NCBI RefSeq assembly: GCF_903819435.1
Contig: NZ_CAIJDP010000062.1
Span: forward strand, 124,001 to 188,000
From: Flavobacterium salmonis
GTDB lineage: Bacteria > Bacteroidota > Bacteroidia > Flavobacteriales > Flavobacteriaceae
DNA: 64,000 bases
Direction of reading: 5' to 3'
Made by a program: the position numbers and the translations under genes. Under the pieces are notes generated by a model that was not told the origin of the DNA, did no database searches, and was given only the letters and a program-made list of their open reading frames with translations. Positions within the stretch are counted from its first letter, which is position 1. Every line of letters starts with the position of its first letter. Below are positions 37,095-46,800 of this stretch, piece after piece.

Positions 37095-37136
37095 AATATT
37101 AAGGTAAATTATAATTTACTTTTCTAAATAATTTTA

Positions 37137-37164
37137 AAAAGCCATTCTTAATTGAATGGCTTTT
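37137..37164 (+). terminator. ompA terminator
   Basis: AAAAGCCATTC (37137-37147) and GAATGGCTTTT (37154-37164) form an 11-bp stem with a 6-nt loop followed by T residues. Confidence 0.85.
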
Positions 37165-37178
37165 TTTATTTTTATAAT

Positions 37179-39944
37179 ATGATAAATACTTCTTTTTTAG
37201 AAAAAATTGCTGCTACTATTCTTGAAGATTATTCTGATAGACTATTTGAAATTACTATTATTCTGCCTAATAAAAGAGCAAAGGTTTTTTTGATTGAAGC
37301 TTTGAGAAAACAAATTGACCAGACTATTCTTTCTCCAAATATTGTTCCAATTGAAGATTTTGTTCAAGAGGTTGCTTCTGTTCGTTCAATTGATCCAATT
37401 GAGTTGTTGTTTGAATTTTATGAAGTATATCTTTCGATTACAGAAAAACAGCATCAGCAATCATTTGAACTATTTGCAAATTGGGCAAAAACACTTCTTC
37501 AGGATTTTAATGAAATTGATCGTTATCTTCTGGAGCCATTACATGTTTTGTCCTACTTAAAAGATATTGAAGATATAAAAAGATGGGGAATTGAAGTTGA
37601 GAATAAAACAAAACTTCTTGAAAACTATATTGATTTCTGGAAGTTACTCCCACGATATTATGAGGCATTTTACAGTCACTTGGTAAATAAAGGTTTTGGT
37701 TATCAGGGATTAATTTACCGTGAGGCGGTAAATAATCTAAATCATTTTTCGAATACTATTACAAATAAAACGTATGTTTTCGCCGGTTTTAATGCTTTAA
37801 ACGCAGCCGAAGAAAAAATTGTGCAACATCTTCTGGCTCTTGATCAGGCAAAAATTTTTTGGGATATAGATCAAACTTTTCTAAATGATCCTTATCATGA
37901 TGCAGGTCTTTTTGTTCGACGATTTAAAGAAAGTTGGAAACATTACAAATCAAATCCCTTCGAGTGGATCGTAGATGATTTTTCTCAGTCAAAGAATATT
38001 CAGGTTATTGGAACTCCCAAAACAATTGGTCAGGCAAAACTTTCCGGGAGTATTATTGAAAATATAATTAAGGATAATACACGTTCTTCTCTTGATAAAG
38101 TGGCTGTAGTACTTGGAGAAGAAAATTTATTGATGCCAATCTTGTATTCGTTACCGGATTCCGTTGGAGCGCTCAATATTACTATGGGGTATTCGGGTAA
38201 AAACAATCCTTCACAAATTTTAATTGCAAAATTGTTTAAAATGCATACAAATGCAATTTCAAGAAATAGTACGAATTACGTTTTTTATTACAAGGATGTA
38301 TTAGATATTTTGACACATCCACTAATTGAACCGCATGCGAAAACAAGTCAATTGGTTAAAATTATAAAAGAGAATAATTATACTTTTATTACGTATTCCA
38401 AATTAAACGAGCTCAATTTGAATTCATCTGATTTGTTTAATTTGTTGTTTCAAAAATGGGAGAATGGCTCTTTGGCTGTTCTCGAAAGTATCTCAGCACT
38501 TTTGCTTTTAATAAAAGAAAATTTTAATAATGAAAACGAGGAAGAAAAAATTGCAAAAACTTTTGTGTTCTCCATTTTTAAAGTTATTAATAAATTAATC
38601 AATTATTATTCTCAACATAGCCATATAGATAATATTCAAACTTTATATGCAATTTATAAGCAAGTGATAGATATTGCGGAAGTTTCGTTTGAGGGGGAGC
38701 CTTTGAATGGTCTTCAGATTATGGGAGTTTTAGAAAGCCGTGTTTTGGATTTTGATACTGTAATTGTAACCTCGATGAATGAAGGGAAATTTCCTGCTGG
38801 GAAATCTCAAAATTCTTTTATTCCATACGATGTAAAAAAAGAGCTTGGTTTGCCAACTTTTAAGGAAAAAGATGCAATTTATACCTATCACTTTTATCAC
38901 CTGCTGCAAAGAGCCAAAAATATTTATTTGATCTATAATACTGAAAATGATGGATTGGATGCTGGTGAACGCAGTCGTTTTATAACGCAGTTAGAAGTAG
39001 AAAAACAACCTAAACATAATTTAACTTTTGATATTTACAATCCTGTTCTGCCTGCGACAGCTTATAAGCCAATGGTGATTCCAAAATCGGATGCTATAAT
39101 GGAACGTTTAAAAGAAATTGCCGAAACAGGATTTTCACCTTCTGCTTTGACAAGTTATATTCGGAATCCGATTGATTTTTATTTTCAAAAAATACTCCGT
39201 ATCCGTGAAGTAGAAGAAGTGGAAGAGAATATTGCGTTGAATACACTTGGGACCATAATTCATGAAACATTAAAAACACTATATGATCCGTTGATTGATA
39301 AATTTGTTTCAGAAGAAGATCTTTTAAATTGTTTCAAATTATTAGATGATGAAGTTTTAAGACAGTTTAAATTGGTTTATAAGGAAGGAGAAATCAAAAA
39401 AGGACGTAATCTTTTAGCTTTTGAGGTGGCTAAACGAAATGTTTTCAATTTTTTGAAAATGGAATTAGATGCAATTAAAAATGGAGATACAATTAAAATC
39501 ATTGCTTTAGAAAAAACTTTTGAGCGGGAACTTAATCATCCTAAGTTGCCATTTCCTGTTTTAATTAAAGGAAATGTGGATAGAATTGAGTTGCGCAACG
39601 GAAAAATACGAATCATCGATTATAAGACAGGAAAGGTAGAAAAAGCTAATGTAATCCTGAAATCATGGAATGGATTGACACAGGAGCTTAAAAATGACAA
39701 AATTATCCAGGTACTGGCATATGCTTTTATGTTTGAAAAAGTAGCGTGTGATATTCCTATGGAAGTTGGGATTATTTCGTTTAAAAATTTAAAGTCAGGT
39801 TTTTTGTCATTTGGATTTAAAGAAGATAAAGAATTAAATAGTACGGTTACAAAAGAAATTTTAAATGATTATTTAGATGAAGTTGTATTGCTGTTGAATG
39901 AGATCTTCAATGCCAATATTTCTTTCGAAGAAAAGATAAATTAA
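37179..39944 (+). CDS. addB: AddB-like nuclease of the AddAB complex
   Basis: 921 residues from ATG 37179; the frame opens further upstream at a TTG inside the ompA terminator, which was not used. The N-terminal half is a degenerate helicase domain (FEITIILPNKRAKVFLIEAL, VIVTSMNEGKFP). The C-terminal half is a PD-(D/E)XK nuclease: FSPSALTSYIRNPIDFYFQK, GTIIHETLKTLY, LIKGNVDRIELRNGKIRIIDYKTGK. The cysteines that hold the iron-sulfur cluster in Bacillus AddB are absent at IRNPIDFYF and the C-terminus. It is separated from addA by kbl and ompA. Complex with AddA is inferred. Confidence 0.85.
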   Translation: MINTSFLEKIAATILEDYSDRLFEITIILPNKRAKVFLIEALRKQIDQTILSPNIVPIEDFVQEVASVRSIDPIELLFEFYEVYLSITEKQHQQSFELFANWAKTLLQDFNEIDRYLLEPLHVLSYLKDIEDIKRWGIEVENKTKLLENYIDFWKLLPRYYEAFYSHLVNKGFGYQGLIYREAVNNLNHFSNTITNKTYVFAGFNALNAAEEKIVQHLLALDQAKIFWDIDQTFLNDPYHDAGLFVRRFKESWKHYKSNPFEWIVDDFSQSKNIQVIGTPKTIGQAKLSGSIIENIIKDNTRSSLDKVAVVLGEENLLMPILYSLPDSVGALNITMGYSGKNNPSQILIAKLFKMHTNAISRNSTNYVFYYKDVLDILTHPLIEPHAKTSQLVKIIKENNYTFITYSKLNELNLNSSDLFNLLFQKWENGSLAVLESISALLLLIKENFNNENEEEKIAKTFVFSIFKVINKLINYYSQHSHIDNIQTLYAIYKQVIDIAEVSFEGEPLNGLQIMGVLESRVLDFDTVIVTSMNEGKFPAGKSQNSFIPYDVKKELGLPTFKEKDAIYTYHFYHLLQRAKNIYLIYNTENDGLDAGERSRFITQLEVEKQPKHNLTFDIYNPVLPATAYKPMVIPKSDAIMERLKEIAETGFSPSALTSYIRNPIDFYFQKILRIREVEEVEENIALNTLGTIIHETLKTLYDPLIDKFVSEEDLLNCFKLLDDEVLRQFKLVYKEGEIKKGRNLLAFEVAKRNVFNFLKMELDAIKNGDTIKIIALEKTFERELNHPKLPFPVLIKGNVDRIELRNGKIRIIDYKTGKVEKANVILKSWNGLTQELKNDKIIQVLAYAFMFEKVACDIPMEVGIISFKNLKSGFLSFGFKEDKELNSTVTKEILNDYLDEVVLLLNEIFNANISFEEKIN

Positions 39945-40490
39945 ATATCAGAAAGCTATTAAACATATTGCACTCGTTTAGTTTTGATTAAAGATGGTAA
40001 AATCCATAATATTAATCAAATAGAAAATCTTGTTGAGAAAGGTTATTTATGAATAGCTATTTTTCTATAAAGGAGTTAATTATTTTACTCTCAAAAGCGA
40101 CTTTTTTTTACTTTTTTAAAGAATTGTATAGCTTAATGGTTTCAAATAGCCCTGATTTCTAAATTAAGAATTAAACATCATTAATTTATCTGCTTGTTTT
40201 TTAATGAGATATAAATTATTTATTAAGATTTTTTACGCAGTTTATTTTAAAAATAAAGAATTAGTGTGTTATTAATAAAAGTAATTAAAAGCTCGTTTCA
40301 GGGTCTTTTTTTAACAGGAGTTGAATCAAAAGTTATATTTATTAGATATACCTTTGGCGAATCAAAAAAAAGATTTTTTTTAGAAACCTGACACAATATG
40401 TCAATTAAAATTGTTTAAAATTTTTGCCCCCGATAATTAGGGAAAGACCGTTTCAAATTCATGAGCGGTCTTTTTTTTTGGAAGGCTTTT
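39945..40490. other. Long intergenic region without a gene
   Basis: 546 bp, very A+T-rich, with stops in all frames; the longest open stretches are below about 35 codons. It holds an imperfect palindrome TGACACAATATGTCA (40389-40403) and a terminator-like hairpin (40443-40473) preceded by a CCCCC...GGG motif, a possible small RNA. It may be a degraded gene. Confidence 0.5.
40443..40473 (+). terminator. Intrinsic terminator, possibly of a small RNA
   Basis: AAAGACCG (40443-40450) pairs with CGGTCTTT (40466-40473), followed by T residues. There is no plus-strand gene for 500 bp upstream, so it may end a short transcript or serve the minus-strand hydrolase gene from the other side. Confidence 0.6.
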
Positions 40491-41270
40491 TTAGATATTA
40501 AAAAAAATCTCAAGGACCTTTTTCAATTCTTCTTTATTTTCAATTTGACTCATATGTCCGTCTTCAAAAGAAATAAGTTGTGCAGATGTATTATCAATTT
40601 GAGAAATACTTTCATTATAATTTAATACCGGATCCCTTTTTCCTAAAACTAATAAAATTGGAAAAATATTTTGTTTTAAAAGACTCTGTCTTTCTTTTCT
40701 GATTTTCATGCCTTCGAGAGAAGCAACAATTCCTTGTAAAGGCGTTTTTAATGCTTCTGTTTTTACGTTTTCAATTTCTTTTGAAAGCCTATCTCTGTTG
40801 TTTTCGCTGAATAAATTTGCGATTGCCAAACTAACAAAGTTGACATAGTTTTGCTTTACCGCTTTAATAGCTCGTGTTCTGTTTAGTTTCTTTTCGGCAC
40901 TGTCTTCTTTGGAAGTTGAATTCAGTAAAACTAATTTCTGGATTTTTTTTGGATATAATTCGGCTAAAGCCAGACCAACATATCCGCCCATAGAGTGTCC
41001 TACAATAATAGCTTTTTGAATATATAACTCTTCTAAAACCTCGTGCACCACATTGGCATTAGTTTCCATCGAATGCACATAGCCAAAACAGTCTGATTCT
41101 CCATGACCTAATAAGTCAATAGTAATTACACGATAGTTTTCAGAGAATAAAGCAACATAATCCTGCCACATTTTTTTGTTTTCCAGAAAGCCGTGAAGAA
41201 ATACAATGGTATTTCCGTCACCCGAATCAGTATAAGATATTTTGGTGTTTTTGTATAGAAGAGTTTTCAA
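40491..41270 (-). CDS. Alpha/beta hydrolase
   Basis: 259 residues. The oxyanion motif FLHGFLENKKMW (about 24-35), nucleophile S93 in GHSMGGYVGLA, an Asp near 214 (VLGKRDPV) and a His near 238 (EDGHMSQIE) form a complete triad. Relatives are MenH/BioH/YcdJ-like esterases; the substrate cannot be read from the sequence. It stands alone. A 13-bp palindrome AATGTGACACATT (41344-41356) lies 74 bp upstream of the start. Confidence 0.88.
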   Translation of the reverse strand: MKTLLYKNTKISYTDSGDGNTIVFLHGFLENKKMWQDYVALFSENYRVITIDLLGHGESDCFGYVHSMETNANVVHEVLEELYIQKAIIVGHSMGGYVGLALAELYPKKIQKLVLLNSTSKEDSAEKKLNRTRAIKAVKQNYVNFVSLAIANLFSENNRDRLSKEIENVKTEALKTPLQGIVASLEGMKIRKERQSLLKQNIFPILLVLGKRDPVLNYNESISQIDNTSAQLISFEDGHMSQIENKEELKKVLEIFFNI

Positions 41271-41794
41271 AATAGAATTTTATAATATGAGAAGCAAAGA
41301 TAAGAAACGTTAAACATATAAGGAATTTAAGTTCAAAGGAGATAATGTGACACATTGTGTTATAAGTTAAAGATATAACAAATGTTTTACTGATATAAAT
41401 AAAGCTATTATTGGTTAATAAAAGCGGTTTCTGTTTGTTATCTCACAAGACAGTTAAAATTATTTATTACTATAAGCTCTTAGCATTGGCTCTAATCTAA
41501 TTTACAAGTTCATTTAACATAACATTGTTCATGTCTTGTGATAAAAATTTAGTTTCCGCAAAAATGCCAATAACCTTAGTTTTTACTTCCAGTTTCGATG
41601 CTTTCCCTTTTTATGGAATTACTATAATAATCTGATGAATACATACACGAAAGATGCTTCGAATATTACAGTTTTTAATGATCTTAAGCTATTTTTAAAA
41701 ATATAAACTGTTTTTGTTATTTTAAATTAGTCTTAATTATGTGTTTATTTGGTGTAAATTATATATTTTTGCACCGTTATAAATTTATATCAGA
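41271..41794. other. Long intergenic region, -7 box at the right end
   Basis: 524 bp without a credible gene. It contains the palindrome AATGTGACACATT (41344-41356) and, at 41764-41771, TATTTTTG, a TAnnTTTG box 23 bp before the next start. A short open stretch on the minus strand near 41500-41600 (KVIGIFAETKFLSQDMNNVM) lacks a start and may be a remnant. Confidence 0.5.
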
Positions 41795-42151
41795 ATGGCA
41801 TTAGTTAGCGATTTGACCACCAAAGTATTATTTGAAACCGAAAAAGGATACAGTTATCAGTGTGATTTGACTAATAGCATCATTATCAATTTTATTGATA
41901 CGGTGTCAAGTTATAAAATTCATGATTTTTTGATTTTCCAAAGAAAGGTCAATAGTGTCGATATTTTAGATATGCTTTATGACTTGTCTGATCAGTCGGA
42001 TGCACAGCTGATTGAAACTACAAAAAGAAATTTTTCCAGAAATCTTACCATCTGCGAAATAGTACAGCTTCGTGAATTATTAAACGGGACTAAATTTACC
42101 CTCAATTTACATTCTATGCTCTGCAACATTGTAAATGTTGAGCTTATTTAG
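41795..42151 (+). CDS. Hypothetical protein, 118 residues
   Basis: No family recognised. It has no signal peptide or membrane helix; it is a mixed alpha/beta protein with a hydrophobic core (SIIINFIDTVSSYKIHDFLIFQRKV) and a helical middle (DSVDILDMLYDLSDQ-like). The last third (SRNLTICEIVQLRELLNGTKFTLNLHSML) contains two Cys, one in LCNIVNVELI. It has its own -7 box and precedes ferritin by 89 bp in the same direction. Codon use and a good upstream promoter box argue that it is real. Confidence 0.7.
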   Translation: MALVSDLTTKVLFETEKGYSYQCDLTNSIIINFIDTVSSYKIHDFLIFQRKVNSVDILDMLYDLSDQSDAQLIETTKRNFSRNLTICEIVQLRELLNGTKFTLNLHSMLCNIVNVELI

Positions 42152-42240
42152 AATCTTACTTAGATTAAATCCAAATTTTCAGACATTTAGGGCTGTCTTC
42201 TTTAATTTTAGTAATTTTACACTTCTAAAAATTAAAGGTT

Positions 42241-42759
42241 ATGAAAGATTTACTAAGAACAAGCACGTCATTAACTGAAGGCGTAGAAAATATATTGAAT
42301 TTACAGGCAAAATTAGAAAGCGACGCTTCTAACAAATATTTAGCGATGGCTGCATGGCTGGATAGAAATGGTTATGCAAATACAGCATCGTATTTGTATA
42401 AACAGGCAGAAGAAGAAAGAGAGCATTTTCTAAAAGTTTTCAAATATATTACAGATATGGGAGGGATTGCAATTACGCCATCTGTTCCTGAAGTTCAGCA
42501 GGAATTTGCTTCTTTGAGAGAAGTATTTGAAATTGCTTTGCAAAATGAAATTGCAGTTACTCAGGCAATCAATAAAGTAATCGCAAAATGCAGAGCTGAA
42601 AATGACTATGCTACAGAAGATTTTATGATGTGGTATGTGGCTGAACAAAGAGAAGAAGAGAAAAACGCAAGAAGAGCTTTAGAGCTTTTTGAACTAATCA
42701 ACGAAAATGTAGCTGACGGCAAATTTCAATTGGATGTGCAAATAGCAAAAATCGGGTAA
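42241..42759 (+). CDS. ftnA: Bacterial ferritin
   Basis: 172 residues, the FtnA length. Ferroxidase ligands: E26 (AKLESDASNKYL), E59 and H62 (EEEREHF), E103 (QNEIAV) and E135-Q136 (VAEQREEE). It oxidises and stores iron in a 24-subunit cytoplasmic shell. A strong terminator follows, shared with the convergent aminopeptidase fragment. Confidence 0.95.
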   Translation: MKDLLRTSTSLTEGVENILNLQAKLESDASNKYLAMAAWLDRNGYANTASYLYKQAEEEREHFLKVFKYITDMGGIAITPSVPEVQQEFASLREVFEIALQNEIAVTQAINKVIAKCRAENDYATEDFMMWYVAEQREEEKNARRALELFELINENVADGKFQLDVQIAKIG

Positions 42760-42781
42760 TAACCGATTTTATATAATTAAA

Positions 42782-42816
42782 AAAGCCCTTAATGATTTGA
42801 AATTATTAAGGGCTTT
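42782..42816. terminator. Ferritin terminator, bidirectional
   Basis: A 12-bp perfect stem, AAAGCCCTTAAT (42782-42793) and ATTAAGGGCTTT (42805-42816), with an 11-nt loop. Confidence 0.85.
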
Positions 42817-42822
42817 GTTTAT

Positions 42823-43226
42823 TTATGCATTCATCAGTGTTTCGATTTCGTCAACTTCAACCGGAATATTGCGCATCAGGTTAAAAGGCTCTCCTTTTTC
42901 CTGAACTACAACATTATCTTCTAAACGGATTCCGAATTTTTCAGATGGAATGTAGATTCCAGGTTCAACGGTAAAAACCATATTGGCTTTCATTGGCTCA
43001 TGAAGCAAACCATAATCGTGCGTGTCAAGTCCCATGTGGTGAGAAGTTCCGCGCATGAAATATTTTTTGTAAGCTGGCCAGTCCGGATTTTCGTTCTGAA
43101 CATCGGCTTTGTCAATCAAACCTAAACCAAGCAATTCCGAAGTCATGATTTTACTTATTTCAGCATGATATTGTTTCCAAAGCGTACCCAGAGTCAGCAT
43201 TTTTGTAGCTTCATTTTTAATCTCTA
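42823..43226 (-). pseudogene. C-terminal fragment of a second Xaa-Pro aminopeptidase
   Basis: The frame from about 43226 to the stop encodes about 134 residues almost identical to the end of the intact aminopeptidase at 47473-48765, from KNEATKMLT to IETLMNA. It keeps the metal-binding GTSHHMGLDTHDYG, VEPGIYIP and RLEDN blocks but lacks the N-terminal domain and the two metal-binding Asp residues. Homology stops abruptly at the left end of an IS200-like element; the 40 preceding codons of the frame are antisense insertion sequence. No missing 5' half is found on the other side of the element. Confidence 0.85.
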
Positions 43227-43230
43227 AGGG

Positions 43231-43760
43231 TTTAATTCCCCGAAGCTCTGCTTCGTTTTTTTTCTTATTATTGTTATGTGAGTGAGTATATCCATAAGAG
43301 CCATAATGTTTCTGTTTTGTTGTATCATTTTGTTTGTCCAGCAAAATATAGGCGTTTTGTTTTTAGTTCAGCTGTAGACAAGACGTTGAAAGATATTTGT
43401 TTGGAAATCGCTAAGCGTTATGACATATCGTTTATAGAGATTGGCACTGACCAAGATCATGTTGATTTTCTGATTCAAAGTGTTCCGACAGAGAGTCCGA
43501 CAAAAATTATCATGACAGTAAAAAGTATTACTGCAAAAGAAATCTTTAAGTTTCATCCAGAAGTAAAGCAGAAATTATGGGGAGGTGAATTTTGGTCTAA
43601 AGGTTATTATGTAAATACAGTTGGTCGTCATGGAGATGAAAATACGATTCAAATTTATGTGAAATCACAAGGTAAAGAGAAAGAATACAAGAAATTACAT
43701 TCTCAACAGCTCTCGTTGTTCTAATACCTCGGTGGCTCTGCCCCGAGGTAGTTTATTTTT
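43231..43760 (+). mobile_element. IS200/IS605-type insertion element
   Basis: The element holds a single tnpA and a subterminal hairpin at each end: CGAAG-CTCTG-CTTCG (43241-43255) on the left and TACCTCGG / CCGAGGTA (43725-43732, 43743-43750) on the right. Both hairpins carry the word GCTCTGC in or next to the loop. No tnpB is present. No terminal repeat or target duplication is expected for this family, so exact ends are approximate. Confidence 0.75.
43278..43724 (+). CDS. tnpA: IS200-like Y1 transposase TnpA
   Basis: 148 residues from GTG 43278. IS200 features: HNVSVLLYHFVCPAKYRR at the N-terminus, the HUH-type site written DQDHVDFLI (the second His is Asp), and the catalytic tyrosine in WSKGYYVNTVG. 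It cuts and rejoins single-stranded DNA. It appears intact, but the His-to-Asp change in the HUH motif could affect metal binding, so activity is uncertain. It lies between the aminopeptidase fragment and the T9SS cargo gene. Confidence 0.85.
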   Translation: MSEYIHKSHNVSVLLYHFVCPAKYRRFVFSSAVDKTLKDICLEIAKRYDISFIEIGTDQDHVDFLIQSVPTESPTKIIMTVKSITAKEIFKFHPEVKQKLWGGEFWSKGYYVNTVGRHGDENTIQIYVKSQGKEKEYKKLHSQQLSLF

Positions 43761-43876
43761 ATAAAGCAATGTATTGAGGTTGTAAATCAAATCAATTACT
43801 AGGAATTTTAATCTTGTAGATTAGTTGGAATTGATTAGTTTTGTCGATATTTTTAATAATCAACCTACTACAATAT

Positions 43877-46800
43877 ATGAGGATAATTTTACTTCGCATT
43901 TTCTTATTACTTAATGTTCAGCTTGCCTTCTGTCAATGGGAAAGTTTAAATACTGGCCTGAACGATGATTTAACAGGCGTTGTTTTTTTTGGTAATAATG
44001 GTTTGGTGTCTGGAAAAAAGGGACTTTATTATACAACTATTGGTGGACAAGGCGGTTCGAGCTGGAAAAGATTTGAGATAACAGATAACCCAGTGAATGC
44101 GACAATCTACGAAAATACCAGTTTTACACACTGTTATTCAAATCCTGCCGGCTCAGCAACAACAGGATTTGTTTATGCTTGCGGACAAAACACTCTTACG
44201 AAACAGGCTATTATAATAGAAATTGAATTGCCATCACTTAAATATAGTATTTTATATATAGGGAAAGAAGATTCTAAGTTAAATAAAATTGATTATGGTA
44301 GTTCTTATGTAGCTGTAGGAGATAAAGGATTGATAGTGAGGTTTAATCCGGGTGAAGTGATGGAAGTCAAGAATATAAGTACTGATAACTTTTCTTCTGT
44401 AAGTTTTTATTATGATAAGTGCAAAATTGGTAGTGATGGGAAAATATTATTTTTTAATTATTTTGATAGTAGTTATTCTTTTGTTGAAATGCTCACACCT
44501 GGCGTAGATAATAAAGCTGTTGTGTACGGATCAGGAACCTACAATACTGGTAGAAGTTTTTCTGTTGGTAATAAATTTTTATATTATAATACTTATAATG
44601 AACTTAGTTATAGTCATACAAATTATTTTGGAGGACCGTTGAACGCAAGATCTATTTCTGCAAGCTCAACTAGTGAGTATGTAGGAACTGATCACGGAAT
44701 TTATCGTAATTCAGGTAATGTTTTAGAATGGCAGTCAACATCTTTAAACTATGCAATTAATTCTTTTTGGCAGCAGAGAGGCACTAATACAGTTTATGCA
44801 AGCGGAGATTTGGGAGTAATTTTAAAAACTACCAATGGAGGAGGAACCAGCATACCTTACGTTAAAATTTCAGATACAGTATTAGGAGGCTGCGCAGGAA
44901 ATTATTCGCAATTAGATGCTATAGCAGGTTCTGTTTCGAGTTGTAAATGGTTTGTAAATAATGTTCAGGTTAATACTTCGTGCAGTGGGAGCTTGTCTTA
45001 TCGTTTCAGTACTGCCGGTACTTATGAAATTAAGTATACAGTTAAGAATTCCTTTGGTGTTGAATCCACAAGTATAAAAAATATTTCTATAGTTTCAGTT
45101 CCTGTAATTAATTTACCAGTAACGGTCAGTGATAATATTTTGTGCAAAAGTGAATCAATAGATGTGAAAATTCAGAATTCTGAAAAAGATGTAGTTTACA
45201 CATTAAAAAATGAAGATGGTACAAAATCATATGGAACAAGTGAACCTGGCAATGGACAAACAATTTCTTTTAAAACCACATTAATAAGTCAGTCCGGAAA
45301 CTATCGTTTACAGGCTAAAAATGCAAACGCAAATTGTTATGCTAATTTTAGTGATAAATTCTATATTACGGTTGAAAAAACACAGGCAAAATTTCATGCT
45401 GATTTAATAAATGCAACACCTGGAGAAAGCGCTACTTTTTATCAAAAAGCAGTAGATGCACAAAATTATAAATGGGATTTTGCTCCCAATGCTTCGGTGG
45501 CGACTTCAAATGGAGAACAGGAAAAAGTAAGCTTTTCAAAAGAAGGAGATACAAAAATTAATTTGGAAGTTTGGTCAAATAATGGTTGTTATGATCAAAT
45601 AGAGCAAAATGGACCATTTGTCTATAATGCTTCTCAAAACTCAAATGGCTGTTGGGCACTAATCAATGATGGAGTTGATTCTTCATGGAATAAATATGAA
45701 TATGAAGGGATAGACCAGCTAACTCCTACAGAGGATGGTTTTTTAACTTGTGGAGGATTCAATGATCAAACCTTTGATTCGAAAATTGGATTAAAAGCTA
45801 ATTTTAAAAATAAAATAGGAAGTTATTTAGCAAAGCATGATAGAGATGGAGCTTTAAAATGGATAGTATCTACAGAACAGAGTCCGTTTTCTGATGATAG
45901 AACTAGAGACGTAATATATTCTTCAGTCGTTGATCATGACGGGAATATATACCTGTCTGGTGTAAGTGAAGGATATTTTATAGACAATAAAGGAGAGAGA
46001 GTTAAGATCAACAATAGTTATAGCAACTACATAATTAAACTGGATAAGCAAGGTAAAATTATTTGGAAACTTACTACCGATGCTGGAAAATATTCGAATC
46101 AAAAATTATATATAGATAAAGAGAATAATTTAATTACAACAATTCTTTTGAGTGCTCTTTCGCCAAATAAGCATCATATTTATTTAAATGGGGTTGAATC
46201 AACTGTTATTGATCCGGCGATGAACTATTCAACAGCGGGTAATTTAACAATGCTAAAAATATCACCTGCCGGAGTTATTATTTGGTATACAGGGATTAGT
46301 CTTGGAGGTGTAAATGGAGGCGGAATTAATGATATTGGTTTTGATAATGATAATAATATTTATTTAGGAGGAAATTATAAAGACAACGCAATTTTCTATT
46401 CTGAGAGTAATACTGTTACACCTCAAGTTTTGACTGATTTTACCGGAAGCAGCTCTAAAATATTTTTAACAAAATACAATAAGGATGGTATTGTGCAATG
46501 GAAGATAAGAAGTGCTGCCAAAGGTGCTTTTTTTAATGATACTTACTTAAATTCAATGGTTACAGATAAAAACGGAGACAGTTATATTACTGGAAATAAT
46601 GGGTGCAAAGATGCAAAAGCTGTTCATTTTTTCGAAAATAGTGATGGAACAACAACTCAAAAAAGCATAGGTGGCTTTTATTTAGCAAAAGTTAATTCTC
46701 TTGGAATATGTCAATGGATAACAGGAAGTCAATACGCTAATAGTGTAAATACTGTAGGTGGGAGTGTAATCATTAAGGATAATGATAAGTTACATATTAT

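Noticed and set aside
41500..41610. Minus-strand remnant of a gene in the 41.3-41.8 kb gap
   Set aside because: The open stretch is about 36 codons, lacks a start, and matches no family I can name.
43227..43344. N-terminal extension of the aminopeptidase fragment
   Set aside because: These codons are antisense to the IS200 end and tnpA start and share nothing with the intact enzyme.
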